DNA of 55,480 bases, taken from positions 1-55,480 of the forward strand of contig JAAYHQ010000046.1 in the NCBI GenBank assembly GCA_012727425.1. Direction: 5' to 3'. Made by a program: the position numbers and the translations under genes. This stretch comes from Bacillota bacterium. GTDB taxonomy: Bacteria; Bacillota; UBA4882; UBA10575. The notes under the pieces were generated by a model that was not told the DNA's origin, did not search any database, and saw nothing but the letters and a program-made list of their open reading frames with translations. Positions within the stretch are counted from its first letter, which is position 1, and the number at the start of each line of letters is the position of its first letter. Positions 7,885 to 16,613 of this stretch are shown here, in pieces.

Positions 7885-7983
7885 CCTGCGCCCCCCCATA
7901 CCGTTTTTGGATTTTTTATTATATCCATTTTTTACCGGAACCATACATCCCCTGGTGTGCGGAGGCAGATGCACCCGCTTTGA

Positions 7984-8012
7984 TTGAAGAAAATGGTGCT
8001 CTCCGGTATAAT
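7984..8012 (+). promoter_or_regulatory. Sigma-A type promoter for the TPR protein
   Basis: TTGAAG (7984-7989), a 17-nt spacer, and a perfect TATAAT (8007-8012) lie about 90 nt before the gene. Confidence 0.7.
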
Positions 8013-8101
8013 AGTATTATTGGTCGCCACCCGAGCTTTTGGGGGCTCTTCAAGTAGGGAGGCAATTTTAAGAAGCAACAATAGATAAGCGGGGGATAAG
8101 A

Positions 8102-8992
8102 ATGTTTAAACGGTTATGGGAAGAAAAAATCCAGTGGGTGCTGGTGGGTTGGTGCGGGTTGGCCTTGTTGACCCGGCCCGGTTGGGTCCCTTTTGGTCTC
8201 GGTGTTGCCGTTTGGGTGCTCCTCCTTTACTTCACGGCCCCGGGTAAATTTTGGAGCTTAATTGCCCTGCTGAATATGGACCGGAATAAAGTCGAAGCAT
8301 ATTTGCGCAAGGCCGTCTCTTTGCAACCGGCAAGTCCAAAGCCTTACGTCAATTTAGCCTTGGTTACCGCACAGAAAAAAAACTGGGCCGAAGCAATTTC
8401 GCTGTTGGAAACAGCCGACCAAAAACCGGGTAAACGCCTTTCGCCAGTACTCCGTAATGTCTTGGCCGTATGCTACCGCGAGCAGGGCGAGCTTGACCAG
8501 GCGCTGAACATCATTAATGAACTTTTGGCCGAGGGTTATGCGGACGGAAAAGTCTATTACAACCTTGCTTACACCAATTATAAAGCTGGCCGCTGGCCAG
8601 AAGCGCTCCACGCCGCCGAAAAGGCGCGGATCTTCAACCTGAATGACCCCGATCCCGTCCTCCTGACCGCCAAAATCTACTTTGAGCAAGGCGATTTCGC
8701 CACCGCGAAAGATAATTATGAATGGTGCCTCAAGCGCCTATCCTGGCCGGTGGAAACCTACTACTGGCTAGGCCGTTGCGAGTTGGAGCTGGGCCTGATC
8801 GACCAAGCCTGCGACCATCTGGCCACCGCCGTCGAAAGAATCACTTCCGATCCGGAACTCTCCGATGTGCCACGGGAAGAAGCCCAAAAGTGGCTTGACG
8901 AAGCGAACCGCCGCCGCCCGGCGGCCGACACCGCCGAACCGGACGATTCTACCCCTGAACCAACCGGCGATACTGATCCCAATCGGATGTAG
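8102..8992 (+). CDS. Membrane-anchored tetratricopeptide-repeat protein
   Basis: 296 residues. The N-terminus has two close hydrophobic segments (about residues 13-32 and 35-52). The body is built of TPR-like helical pairs with repeated patterns such as [39 protein letters not shown] and [20 protein letters not shown] arrays bind other proteins, and the anchor places this one at the membrane, probably facing the cytoplasm. The tail after residue 265 is Pro/Asp/Glu rich and looks disordered. The partner is unknown. Its last 44 bases overlap the end of the convergent YyaL-type gene. Confidence 0.8.
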   Translation: MFKRLWEEKIQWVLVGWCGLALLTRPGWVPFGLGVAVWVLLLYFTAPGKFWSLIALLNMDRNKVEAYLRKAVSLQPASPKPYVNLALVTAQKKNWAEAISLLETADQKPGKRLSPVLRNVLAVCYREQGELDQALNIINELLAEGYADGKVYYNLAYTNYKAGRWPEALHAAEKARIFNLNDPDPVLLTAKIYFEQGDFATAKDNYEWCLKRLSWPVETYYWLGRCELELGLIDQACDHLATAVERITSDPELSDVPREEAQKWLDEANRRRPAADTAEPDDSTPEPTGDTDPNRM

Positions 8993-11033
8993 GTAAACTG
9001 CACTGGTGATTCCGGCAAACATAGGCCGTGGTCTTTCCGGCCGGCGCCGTCAGTTCTTTGGTAAAAGGGGCAAGCTTGGTCAGGATTGGGTCTTCTTCCC
9101 CCGCCGGACGGAAAAGATAAATGGTCCGCGGTTGATAAGTGGTTTGGATTAACGCCAACATCCTTTCGGTCATCTCCTCGCCTCTTTGCCCGGCAATGAC
9201 GATCTCCCGGCCGGGACCAAAGGCCAGATCCAAAGCGGAAAGAAACAGGGTGTAATTGACCGGTACGCGTCCAACCCGGTCGCCAAAGAACACACTGTTT
9301 CTTTCCGCTTCTTCTTGTAGGGACAGGTCTCCGGTGAGCCGGGCCAGTCTGAGCAGATTAAGCAGCATTACCGAATTCCCGGAAGGTACGGCTCCATCGT
9401 AGAGCTCTTTCTGGCGCACCAGGACCTGTTCCGCGTTGTCTGCGGTTTGAAAATAGCCGCCATGGGCCGAATCAAAAAAATGACGCCGCAGAAACGCATT
9501 GAGCTCCAACGCCACCGCCAAATAGCTGGTCTTTAAGGTTGCACCGTACAGTTCCAATAAACCCCAGATTAAAAAGGCATAATCCTCAAGAAAACCGGGA
9601 ATCCCAGTTTCTCCCTGGTAATAACGGTGCCATAATCCACCGTCGGGCCGACGCATCACGGTGAGGAGAAAGCGCGCCGCCGCTTCCGCCGTTTGCACCC
9701 ATTCCTTTGCCTGCAGGACCTGTCCCCCCTTGGCCAGCGCCGCCAAGAGCAACCCGTTCCAATCGGTCAGAATTTTCTGGTCTTTTAAAGGCGGTACGCG
9801 CTGTTGCCGGTAGGCCAACAGTTTTGCCTGCGCGGAGGCGAGAAGCGCCTCCGCTTGCTCCGGGTTTATCCCTAAGCGCCGGGCCACCGCAGTCAGCTCC
9901 GTAGTAATGTAAAGGATATTGGCCCCATCCGGCAGTTCCAAACCGCGGCAGTTCCCGTCCGCCTCCAGGTTATAATAGGCGGCCACCAGCCGTCCTTCCT
10001 CCGGATTTAACACTCGAACCACTTCCGCCCACGACCATAAATAAAACTTCCCCTCTACCCCCTCACTATCGGCGTCTTCCGCACTATAAAACCCGCCGCT
10101 TGGGTCACGCATCACTGTGGTAAGATAGGTATACACCGCTTCGGCCGTCTGCCGGAATAAAACCTCCCCTGTAACCTGGTATGCCTCCAAATAAGCCAGA
10201 AGGAGCAGCGCCTGATCGTAGAGCATCTTTTCAAAATGGGGAACACGCCACCGGTCATCGGTGGCGTAGCGATGAAAACCGGAGCCAAGCTGGTCATAGA
10301 TTCCGCCATAACGCATCGCCGTCAGGGTATGGCGGACCATGGACAGGGCCTTTTCCTCTCCGGTCCGATGCCAATAACGGAGCAAGAAAAGAAGATGATG
10401 GGGAGTGGGAAATTTGGGGGCAAAACCGAAACCGCCGTACCGTTCATCATAGGCCTCAACCAATTGGGTAAATCCCCGGTCCAAAATAGCCGGGGACAAC
10501 CGACCGTCGCCCCCCTTTTCCTCCGCCTCCTTTAGTACGGCCAGGTTATGAGCGGCGACAGCAAGCAGTTCTCCCCGGCGGGTCCGCCACAGTTCATGTA
10601 TTTTCTTCGTAAGTTCCAAAAAGCCGATCCGCCTGAAGCTGCTTCTTTTCGGAAAATAGGTACCGGCAAAGAAGGGTTTTTGCTCCGGGGTCATAAAGAT
10701 GGTTAACGGCCAACCTCCGCTCCCGGTCATGGCCTGACAAACCGTCATGTAGATCCCGTCGATGTCCGGTCGTTCTTCCCGGTCTACTTTAATCGCAATA
10801 AAGGTCGCATTGACCGCCGCAGCCACCTCCGGATCGGAAAACGACTCCCGCTCCATCACATGACACCAGTGACAAGTCGAGTAGCCAATACTGAGAAAAA
10901 TTGGCTTATCCGCCGCCTTTGCCGCCGCAAAGGCTTCTTCTCCCCAGGGGTACCAATCAATGGGGTTGGTGGCGTGTTGCCGCAGATAGGGCGACTTTTC
11001 TTTGGCTAAGCGGTTCCGCTGCTGACTGCCGAT
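8949..11033 (-). CDS. YyaL-type thioredoxin-domain protein (DUF255 / spermatogenesis-associated protein 20 family)
   Basis: About 694 residues: an N-terminal thioredoxin-like domain (about 1-170) and a C-terminal six-hairpin-glycosidase-like region. The family hallmarks [20 protein letters not shown] and STCHWCHVM are encoded upstream of 10859, so a start at the GTG/ATG near 10859 would lose the CxxC motif. Reading back, the frame is open to a stop at 11049-11051 but has no ATG, GTG or TTG there. A ribosome site GGAGGG (11048-11043) lies 9 nt before ATC 11033, so a non-standard ATC start fits best; CTG 11042 is too close to the ribosome site. It directly follows a membrane protein gene. The function of the family is unproven. 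Confidence 0.85.
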   Translation of the reverse strand: MGSQQRNRLAKEKSPYLRQHATNPIDWYPWGEEAFAAAKAADKPIFLSIGYSTCHWCHVMERESFSDPEVAAAVNATFIAIKVDREERPDIDGIYMTVCQAMTGSGGWPLTIFMTPEQKPFFAGTYFPKRSSFRRIGFLELTKKIHELWRTRRGELLAVAAHNLAVLKEAEEKGGDGRLSPAILDRGFTQLVEAYDERYGGFGFAPKFPTPHHLLFLLRYWHRTGEEKALSMVRHTLTAMRYGGIYDQLGSGFHRYATDDRWRVPHFEKMLYDQALLLLAYLEAYQVTGEVLFRQTAEAVYTYLTTVMRDPSGGFYSAEDADSEGVEGKFYLWSWAEVVRVLNPEEGRLVAAYYNLEADGNCRGLELPDGANILYITTELTAVARRLGINPEQAEALLASAQAKLLAYRQQRVPPLKDQKILTDWNGLLLAALAKGGQVLQAKEWVQTAEAAARFLLTVMRRPDGGLWHRYYQGETGIPGFLEDYAFLIWGLLELYGATLKTSYLAVALELNAFLRRHFFDSAHGGYFQTADNAEQVLVRQKELYDGAVPSGNSVMLLNLLRLARLTGDLSLQEEAERNSVFFGDRVGRVPVNYTLFLSALDLAFGPGREIVIAGQRGEEMTERMLALIQTTYQPRTIYLFRPAGEEDPILTKLAPFTKELTAPAGKTTAYVCRNHQCSLPTSDWDQYRRLVQG

Positions 11034-11048
11034 GGAAACCAGCCCTCC

Positions 11049-11480
11049 TCACTGCTGTGCTTTTAAGATGAACTTTTTCAGGAGATAGCCGATGATGATG
11101 CCGCCAAAAGCGGCCGCGGAGGCATGAACATAGTTCCCACTCACCCCTTGGACCAATTCGCCCTGGCCGCCCAGGATCCCATAAATGCTAAAGATCAAGG
11201 CTTGACAGGTCATCAAAATCAGCATTCCTTTAAGGGGTAAATAATCAGTCCCCCAAAATCTTGTGCTATAATAGACCAGCAAAGTCTCCCAGGCACTGAC
11301 GCCCAAAAAAGCTAAAATCCCCAGTACCCAGCTGGGCTCGCGCATCCACATCAAACTCATGGCTTCCAGGGCCGTCAAATTGGTAAACCCAAAATGTTTC
11401 ATGAGCCGGGTATAGCCTTCGGCCAAGGGTAAACCGGGTAACTGATACAAGATTAAAAGAAAAGGCTTCTTAATTCTCAT
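11049..11480 (-). CDS. Integral membrane protein, unknown (faintly YqhR-like)
   Basis: About 143 residues with four hydrophobic segments: near the N-terminus (FLLILYQLPGLPL), WVLGILAFLGVSAWETLLVYY, LILMTCQALIFSIYGILGG, and a final Ala/Gly/Ile-rich helix ending in YLLKKFILKAQQ. The alternating helix and Trp/Gly pattern reminded me of YqhR of Bacillus, but the match is too weak to name it. ATG 11480 is chosen because GGAAGG (11491-11496) is 10 nt upstream; ATG 11507 has AAGGG touching it. It ends right where the YyaL-type gene's ribosome site begins, suggesting co-translation. Confidence 0.6.
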   Translation of the reverse strand: MRIKKPFLLILYQLPGLPLAEGYTRLMKHFGFTNLTALEAMSLMWMREPSWVLGILAFLGVSAWETLLVYYSTRFWGTDYLPLKGMLILMTCQALIFSIYGILGGQGELVQGVSGNYVHASAAAFGGIIIGYLLKKFILKAQQ

Positions 11481-11583
11481 GCGTTCCACACCTTCCGTTA
11501 CTAGCATCCCTTGAAACCTTTTTCTCTATTAGTCCTTTTGATCTTTGACCGGCCCCAGCCACAACAGGGAGGATCCGGAAATT

Positions 11584-11616
11584 AAAAAACCAGGTAAGAT
11601 TGGATCTTCCTGGTTT
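11584..11616 (-). terminator. Intrinsic terminator behind the two small hydrophobic peptide genes
   Basis: Read on the minus strand, AAACCAGG (11616-11609) pairs with CCTGGTTT (11594-11587). The stem extends inward through AGAT/ATCT, and T-residues follow to 11584. It closes the unit formed by the two peptide genes at 11726 and 11882. Confidence 0.75.
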
Positions 11617-11725
11617 GGAACCAACCGTTTTCCCAGCGGCGAACACTCACTCCGCTTTGCTCCAATTCACCTGGTACAATGAAGACAGATTTTTGGACGA
11701 CTTGATAGCCGACGGGCGACTACCG

Positions 11726-11809
11726 TTAGCCAAAACAAAGGATTAGCAAGATCAGGATTAAGAAAAGAATAAAGGGAGAGATGTTCAAACCGGCAAACTT
11801 CAAACTCAT
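11726..11809 (-). CDS. Tiny hydrophobic protein, 27 residues (YjcZ-like sporulation peptide type)
   Basis: Starts MSLKFAGLNISPF and continues as one Leu/Ile helix ending in CFG. GGGAGGAG is placed about 7 nt before the ATG. The layout of a short Gly/Asn head, then Phe and a run of I/L with a Gly near the end, is that of the very small YjcZ/YhfM-like sporulation proteins annotated in Bacillus and Clostridia. I infer this from pattern only. It is a paralogue-like neighbour of the gene at 11882, with the shared core PFxxFLILILL. Confidence 0.65.
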   Translation of the reverse strand: MSLKFAGLNISPFILFLILILLILCFG

Positions 11810-11881
11810 CCTGGATCTCCTCCCGTTCTCGAGGTTTTCTCCTCCCACCGGTAGTAACAGGGGTAAATAAAGCTTAGACAC

Positions 11882-11977
11882 TTAATAGCCGGTACTACCC
11901 AAAAGAAGTAAAATCAGGATCAGAAAAATTAAAAAGGGCATATACCCGGCGTTCTTCCCGTTGGCACCAGCGTTCAT
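11882..11977 (-). CDS. Tiny hydrophobic protein, 31 residues (YjcZ-like sporulation peptide type)
   Basis: Starts MNAGANGKNAGYMPF and continues with a single I/L helix ending LGSTGY. The ribosome site GGGAGGAGGAG lies directly ahead of the ATG. The Asn/Gly-rich head followed by a membrane helix is typical of YjcZ-like spore peptides. A CATATAAT box at 12015-12008 on the same strand could be a -10; it also resembles the -10 of sporulation sigma factors, but no convincing -35 is visible. With the downstream peptide at 11726 and the terminator at 11584 it forms a compact two-gene unit. Confidence 0.65.
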   Translation of the reverse strand: MNAGANGKNAGYMPFLIFLILILLLLGSTGY

Positions 11978-12098
11978 GTCTCCTCCTCCCTCAGCGTGTT
12001 TACGATCATTATATGAAACCAACCGGGCGAGGGCATCTTCACTACCGGTTTTTTTCCTTTGAAAACGGTTACCGCCGAAGACCGCCGGGAGGAAGACC

Positions 12099-12338
12099 CT
12101 AACGTCCCGCTACCATCGGCCCGTGTTTCGTTAAGATTTCTGCTTTCCCGCGGATCTTAATCGCTGATGTATGCTCAGTAAACTGGAAAATCATCACTTC
12201 GCCCTGGTCCAGCTTTTCCGTATGGTGAAATTTGGTTTCTTTACCCCGGGTTAATCCGATAATCGTCACTCCGTCTTCTAAGGCTTTAACCATAATAAAA
12301 TCGCCTAACACTTCTCCACCGCTTAAACCGGTATCCAT
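12099..12338 (-). CDS. mtrB: trp RNA-binding attenuation protein (TRAP)
   Basis: Close to Bacillus MtrB along its length: [33 protein letters not shown], and [13 protein letters not shown]. The tryptophan-binding threonines correspond to Thr30 and Thr35 here. The RNA-binding Lys/Lys/Arg set corresponds to Lys42, Lys61 and Arg63. TRAP forms an 11-subunit ring that, when loaded with tryptophan, wraps RNA with (G/U)AG repeats and causes termination or blocks translation. No trp gene or folE lies nearby, so its targets are elsewhere, except perhaps the asparagine synthetase leader in this window. AAAGGAGGATAAAG precedes the ATG. It is 17 nt downstream of the TrkA-C protein gene and likely co-transcribed. 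Confidence 0.95.
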   Translation of the reverse strand: MDTGLSGGEVLGDFIMVKALEDGVTIIGLTRGKETKFHHTEKLDQGEVMIFQFTEHTSAIKIRGKAEILTKHGPMVAGR

Positions 12339-12355
12339 ACTTTATCCTCCTTTCC

Positions 12356-12985
12356 CTAACTACCCTCTTCTTCTGGTCCAAAACCGCCCGGCGGCACCAC
12401 CGGTAGGGTTGCTGTTTTTCCGAAGACCAATAGGCGGTCACCAGCCAAGAGCACCTCGGGGCCCTTCGGGAAAACAACGACCTTTCCGGCACGGGCGATG
12501 GACAACACCAACAACTCCTTGCGCCGCAGATCCAATTCGGCCAGGGTGGTACCAACCCACTCCCGGGCCGGACCGGAAGAACCGAGGACAAGCTCATAAA
12601 CACCGTAATCATCGGCCAAGGGATAGACGCACTGGATCCCATTTTTCCCGTTGCGGAGCATGGCTAAATAATGGAAGGCCCAAATCCCCGTCCCCAGCAG
12701 CAACAGGAATAAAAACACCTCTCCCCACCAGTTCACCCAAAAGAGGCGCAGGAAAAGCACCAAGCCAAGTAGTTCACCGCCTTTAACCAAGAGGAATAAT
12801 TTAACAAGCTGCCGGGATTGGCCCCCGTTAAGGTAAACGGTAAGTGGATAAGCACGAAAGAGCATACGGTACACAAAGTCGGCCGCCCCGGCCGTCCCCC
12901 ATTGCCGGCATAATTGGTAAAAATGATAACAAACACCACCCGCCCACAGGAGAACGAAAAGATAGAAAAGGACCGTGTTTTGCAC
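12356..12985 (-). CDS. Membrane protein with C-terminal TrkA-C (RCK_C) domain
   Basis: 209 residues. Hydrophobic segments lie at about 3-20, 60-85 and 88-110, followed by a soluble domain (about 120-200) with REWVGTTLAELDLR, ELLVLSIARAG, and EVLLAGDRLLVFGK. This is the RCK_C fold used by potassium and other ion channels and transporters to sense ligands such as c-di-AMP. Here it sits on a short membrane stub rather than a full transporter, so it may be a sensor or an accessory subunit. Start GTG 12985 has AGGAGGG about 8 nt upstream. It lies directly upstream of mtrB. Confidence 0.75.
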   Translation of the reverse strand: MQNTVLFYLFVLLWAGGVCYHFYQLCRQWGTAGAADFVYRMLFRAYPLTVYLNGGQSRQLVKLFLLVKGGELLGLVLFLRLFWVNWWGEVFLFLLLLGTGIWAFHYLAMLRNGKNGIQCVYPLADDYGVYELVLGSSGPAREWVGTTLAELDLRRKELLVLSIARAGKVVVFPKGPEVLLAGDRLLVFGKTATLPVVPPGGFGPEEEGS

Positions 12986-13131
12986 TTACAGACCCTCCTC
13001 TTTTGTCCCGATCAGTCTCGGCCCAAACGTCACCAACCACCGCCTAGACCAAAGATCTTTATAAACTATGAACCAAGAGAAGGGTTTATGTCAGTCTTTC
13101 CCGCTCCGCCAACCCAAAACCGCAGGGGGCT

Positions 13132-14358
13132 TTACCAGGGTCCGAACTGTTCCTGAAGGGAGACCCGCAGTTGGTCGGGGGTGATCGCCTTGGCCGCAAC
13201 GCCCGCTCTGAGCGCTTCCGTGCCGACGGCCCAGGCCACCGCCGGCACCACCCGGCGGTCAAAGGGATTGGGGATAATATAATCGGCCGTCAACTCATCC
13301 CGGTTAATCAAATCGGCAATGGCCTGCGCCGCAGCCAACATCATCTCCGTGGTCACTTTCGTGGCTCGCACCGCCAATAGTCCACGGAAGATCCCAGGGA
13401 ACCCCAGAAGATTATTGATCTGATTGGGGTAATCGGAACGACCCGTCCCCACCACCGCCGCACCGTTTCGCTTTGCTTCCTCCGGGCTGATCTCCGGATC
13501 CGGATTGGCCATGGCAAAAATCACCGGCCGGGGAGCCATCGACCGCACCATCGCACCGGTGACCAGATTGGCCGCGGAAACGCCAATAAAAACATCGGCC
13601 CCGCGTAAGGCGGCAGCTAAATCGCCCGCTTCCCCCCACGCGTTGGTCAGCTGCGCCAGAGACGCCTGGTAGGGATTGAGCCCGGGCATCTCCGGATGGA
13701 GAATTCCTTGCCGGTCACAGACGTACAACCGACAGGCACCCGCCCGGTACAACAGGCGGGCAATCGCCTGACCGGCCGCGCCGGCACCGTTAATCACGAT
13801 CTTAACCTGGCTCAACTCTTTACCGACCACCCGTAAGGCGTTGCGCAAGGCAGCCAGGCAGACTACGGCGGTTCCATGCTGGTCATCGTGGAAAACCGGG
13901 ATTGACAACCGCGCCCGCAGTTTCTCCTCAATGGCAAAACAACGGGGGGCGGCAATATCCTCCAGGTTGATCCCGGCAAAATTCGGGGCCAGCCGGACGA
14001 CGGTCTCCACGATCTCCTCCACTTTGGTCGTGGCGAGCGCCAACGGAACCGCGTCCAAGCCGGCAAAACGTTTAAAAAGAATGGCTTTCCCTTCCATGAC
14101 CGGCAGCGCCGCTTCGGGGCCAATATCGCCCAAACCAAGGACCGCGGTGCCGTCGGTGATCACGGCCACTGTATTCCCTTTATTGGTGTAATCATAAACC
14201 AGACGCGCATCCTGCCGGATCGCCCGGCACGGCGCCGCCACACCGGGCGAATAGGCCAAACTCAGATCGGCCGGACTATTAATCGCAACTTTACTGCGGA
14301 TCTCAATCTTGCCCTGTTTTTCCTTATGTAAACGCAACGCTTCCGCGTCAATTCCCAT
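13132..14358 (-). CDS. NAD(P)-dependent malic enzyme (short form)
   Basis: Oxidative decarboxylation of malate to pyruvate with release of CO2. The protein (about 408 residues) is the short bacterial form without a phosphotransacetylase domain. It has LAYSPGVAAPCRAI, NKGNTVAVITDGTAVLGLGDIGP, VPVFHDDQHGTA-type metal and substrate residues (seen as PVFHDDQHGTA), and the nucleotide loop INGAGAAGQAIARLL. ATG 14358 is chosen because GGGAGGCG precedes it; the upstream MRWMVTGGE extension reads through that ribosome site. It follows trmH by 26 nt on the same strand. Cofactor preference cannot be told from sequence alone. Confidence 0.94.
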   Translation of the reverse strand: MGIDAEALRLHKEKQGKIEIRSKVAINSPADLSLAYSPGVAAPCRAIRQDARLVYDYTNKGNTVAVITDGTAVLGLGDIGPEAALPVMEGKAILFKRFAGLDAVPLALATTKVEEIVETVVRLAPNFAGINLEDIAAPRCFAIEEKLRARLSIPVFHDDQHGTAVVCLAALRNALRVVGKELSQVKIVINGAGAAGQAIARLLYRAGACRLYVCDRQGILHPEMPGLNPYQASLAQLTNAWGEAGDLAAALRGADVFIGVSAANLVTGAMVRSMAPRPVIFAMANPDPEISPEEAKRNGAAVVGTGRSDYPNQINNLLGFPGIFRGLLAVRATKVTTEMMLAAAQAIADLINRDELTADYIIPNPFDRRVVPAVAWAVGTEALRAGVAAKAITPDQLRVSLQEQFGPW

Positions 14359-14384
14359 CACTTCGCCTCCCGTTACCATCCATC

Positions 14385-15194
14385 TCATTCCCGGGCCGCA
14401 CCAGTTAGACGCTGGCGCAATGCTTCATAAATCAGGATCGCCGCCGCAATCGATACATTCAACGATTCGGCCCCGCCCGGGACCGGGATACGCAGCCCTT
14501 CCACCCTCCAGTCGGGATCCAGGTTTGTCCAGTCGAAACCACGGGCTTCATTGGCCAGCAAAAAAAGGGTGGGCCCGGTCAAATCCTGTTCAAAATAGAG
14601 TTTTTTGCCCCGCGGATCACCAATCCATACTTTCACCCCGTGGGTAGCGGCCCACGCCAGGATGGACTCCAGCGTTTGGACGTAAAGGTTGAGGTTGAAG
14701 ATCCCTCCTTGACTGGAACGGACCACCTTTCCTCCGTAGGGATCCACGGTCCCGGGCGTAATAAAAAGGTGATTCACCCCGGCCGCCCAGGCCGTACGCA
14801 GGATCGCGCCCAGATTCCCGGGATCTTGAAGCTGATGGAGGATCAAACCGCAGAAATCTGCGCTGGCCGGCGGAAATTCCGCTGCGGCGGAGGGTTGTTC
14901 AACCACCGCCAGTACATCCTGGGGCGTTTGCGTCTCGCTTAAGACCGGAAAAAGGCGGGCGGAAACCTGATAAACGGGAACCCCTTTTTCCTTCACCAGT
15001 TCACACCAGGGGCCGGACCAGGCCGCCCCTTCCTTCACCAGCACCTGCCGGACTTTAAAAGATGAACGTAAAGCTTCCTCCAACAAATGCGGGCCTTCCG
15101 CCAAAAACAGCCGGTGTTTCTTACGCCCTCTCTTTCTTTGCAGGGCGATAACGGTCTTGATGAGCGGATTATCGCGACTGGTCAGTACGGTCAC
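14385..15194 (-). CDS. TrmH-family (SpoU) RNA 2'-O-ribose methyltransferase
   Basis: About 269 residues: an N-terminal substrate-binding domain (LTSRDNPLIKTVIALQ, RKKHRLFLAEGPHLLEEAL) and a C-terminal knotted SPOUT domain. The family motifs are LHQLQDPGNLGAILRTAWAAG, LFLLANEARGFD, and IPVPGGAESLNVSIAAAILIYE. It resembles the TsnR/YsgA group that methylates 23S rRNA; the exact nucleotide cannot be deduced. GTG 15194 fits best, with GAGGAGG 7 nt upstream; a TTG 21 nt earlier overlaps that site. It follows the rplT terminator. Confidence 0.9.
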   Translation of the reverse strand: MTVLTSRDNPLIKTVIALQRKRGRKKHRLFLAEGPHLLEEALRSSFKVRQVLVKEGAAWSGPWCELVKEKGVPVYQVSARLFPVLSETQTPQDVLAVVEQPSAAAEFPPASADFCGLILHQLQDPGNLGAILRTAWAAGVNHLFITPGTVDPYGGKVVRSSQGGIFNLNLYVQTLESILAWAATHGVKVWIGDPRGKKLYFEQDLTGPTLFLLANEARGFDWTNLDPDWRVEGLRIPVPGGAESLNVSIAAAILIYEALRQRLTGAARE

Positions 15195-15218
15195 CACCGC
15201 GCCTCCTCGCTGCAAATT

Positions 15219-15241
15219 AAAAAACGGCCCATGGCCGTTTT
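15219..15241 (-). terminator. Intrinsic terminator of the infC-rpmI-rplT operon
   Basis: On the minus strand AAACGGCC (15240-15233) pairs with GGCCGTTT (15229-15222) around a 3-nt loop, followed by more T. It starts just after the rplT stop codon. Confidence 0.85.
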
Positions 15242-15243
15242 CT

Positions 15244-15597
15244 CTACTGTTGCTCTTTCGCTACAGAAACAAGTTTCGCAAACGCCGCGCCGTCGTTTAC
15301 GGCCAGATCCGCCAGGACCTTACGGTTAATCTGAACACCAGCCTTCTTGAGGCCGTTGATAAACATACTGTAGGACATGCCGTTCATCCGGGCCGCAGCA
15401 TTGATCCGGGCAATCCACAGTCTTCGGAAGTCCCGCTTCTTTGTCCGCCGGTCCCGGTACGCATAGCTCAAAGACCTTAAAACTTGCGGATTGGCCACCC
15501 GGAACAAACGACTCTTCGCTCCGCGGTATCCCTTCGCCAGTTTCAATATTTTTTTATGACGTCGACGTGTGTTTGTACCACGTTTCACCCGTGCCAT
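15244..15597 (-). CDS. rplT: 50S ribosomal protein L20
   Basis: 117 residues, the standard length. It has the basic N-terminal extension [19 protein letters not shown] and the globular end with [15 protein letters not shown] and LADLAVND. It binds 23S rRNA early in 50S assembly, and in Firmicutes also represses its own operon by binding the infC leader. Last gene of infC-rpmI-rplT, 37 nt behind rpmI, with AGGAGGAAT before the ATG. Confidence 0.98.
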   Translation of the reverse strand: MARVKRGTNTRRRHKKILKLAKGYRGAKSRLFRVANPQVLRSLSYAYRDRRTKKRDFRRLWIARINAAARMNGMSYSMFINGLKKAGVQINRKVLADLAVNDGAAFAKLVSVAKEQQ

Positions 15598-15634
15598 TGC
15601 TATTCCTCCTATCTATTCGCCATGAAGTCCTGAA

Positions 15635-15832
15635 TTATTGTAAGCCTAACATCCGCTTGACCCGTTTGGCATCGGCCGCCGCTACCAAGTCGGCTTTACG
15701 CAAATTACGTTTGCGGTCGGGCGACTTCTTTTCCAATATATGGCTGTGGTATGCTTTGTTCTTTTTGATCTTGCCCGTGCCAGTCAGCTTAAACCGTTTT
15801 GCTGCGCTACGGTTGGTTTTCATCTTTGCCAT
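15635..15832 (-). CDS. rpmI: 50S ribosomal protein L35
   Basis: 65 residues, typical length: [20 protein letters not shown], followed by the basic [20 protein letters not shown] and ending MLGLQ. Middle gene of the infC operon, 38 nt downstream of infC, with AAGGAGAG before the ATG. Confidence 0.98.
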   Translation of the reverse strand: MAKMKTNRSAAKRFKLTGTGKIKKNKAYHSHILEKKSPDRKRNLRKADLVAAADAKRVKRMLGLQ

Positions 15833-15870
15833 TTGCTTCTCTCCTTGTCATATTATTCCATAACTTTTTA

Positions 15871-16383
15871 TTATTCCTGTTTGGCCGAAAGAATCATGAT
15901 CATGTTTCTTCCTTCCACCTTCGGCTCCCGTTCCAGGGTAGCCTTTTCTTGAACGGCCTCGTAAAGCTGCATAAGGAGTTTTTTCCCCAAGTCGGCGTGG
16001 ACAATCTCCCGGCCCCGGAAGCGGACGGAAACCTTCACTTTGTCACCACTGGCCAAAAACTTTAACGCCTGTTTGATCTTGACTTGTAAATCGTGTGTCT
16101 CAATTTTTGGGGTCAACCTGATTTCCTTGATGTCCACGACTTTCTGACGCTTTCGAGCCTCTCTTTCCCGCCTGCTCTGTTCATAACGGTACTTGCCGTA
16201 ATCCATAATTTTACAGACGGGCGGTCTGGCGGTAGGAGCCACCTCGACCAGATCCAAGTCCTTCTCCCGGGCGAGCCGCAAGGCGTCCTTGATGGGGAGA
16301 ATCCCCAGTTGTTCACCGTCGGCACTTACTACCCTCACTTCTTTCACCCGGATATTCTCATTTACGCGCAGCTCACTATTAAT
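15871..16383 (-). CDS. infC: Translation initiation factor IF-3, with an ATT start codon
   Basis: 170 residues. IF-3 binds the 30S subunit, keeps subunits apart and proofreads the initiator codon-anticodon pair. The N-domain has NENIRVKEVRVVSADGEQLG; the C-domain has EIRLTPKIETHDLQVK and VSVRFRGREI. The first in-frame standard start is GTG 16347, which would remove 12 conserved residues. Upstream, AGGAGG sits 9 nt before an ATT (16383-16381) that gives (M)NSELRVNENIRV, matching the known N-terminus of the family. A rare ATT start is a known hallmark of infC and underlies its own translational feedback. Confidence 0.95.
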   Translation of the reverse strand: MNSELRVNENIRVKEVRVVSADGEQLGILPIKDALRLAREKDLDLVEVAPTARPPVCKIMDYGKYRYEQSRREREARKRQKVVDIKEIRLTPKIETHDLQVKIKQALKFLASGDKVKVSVRFRGREIVHADLGKKLLMQLYEAVQEKATLEREPKVEGRNMIMILSAKQE

Positions 16384-16607
16384 CGGCCGCCACCTCCTGT
16401 TTTGAATATAGATAGTAGATCGATGATGGTTGGATGAATAAGCAAAACATAAAATAAGCGAGTAACCTCTACTCGCTTAATGACCTTATTCACCGGCAGC
16501 AAGTTTTCCCCTTGACCGCCGATGACTATCTTTCGTGTCATAATCGACCCAAGCTGGTTAAGCACCGCTGGGTGAGAAGCAGAGGCTTCTACTTAAAGCT
16601 ATTTTTC
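16384..16607 (-). ncRNA. infC leader (ribosomal protein L20 leader type)
   Basis: A roughly 220-nt untranslated leader between the promoter and infC. It contains an early stem AGAAGC/GCTTCT (about 16594-16580) and ends in an attenuator hairpin (16478-16451). Position before infC-rpmI-rplT and this architecture fit the Firmicutes L20 leader, where L20 binding favours the terminator. I assign it from layout and the hairpin, not from a covariance search. Confidence 0.6.
16451..16478 (-). terminator. Attenuator hairpin in the infC leader
   Basis: On the minus strand AAGCGAGT (16478-16471), loop AGAGGTT, ACTCGCTT (16463-16456), then ATTTT. It lies 68 nt before the infC start codon, so it would stop transcription ahead of the operon. 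Confidence 0.7.
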
Positions 16608-16613
16608 AAAAGA

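Noticed and set aside
7711-7983. A 90-codon + strand hydrophobic frame between murD and the TPR gene
   Set aside because: No ribosome site before its start, a Pro/His-rich unlikely C-terminus, and it overlaps a better minus-strand candidate.
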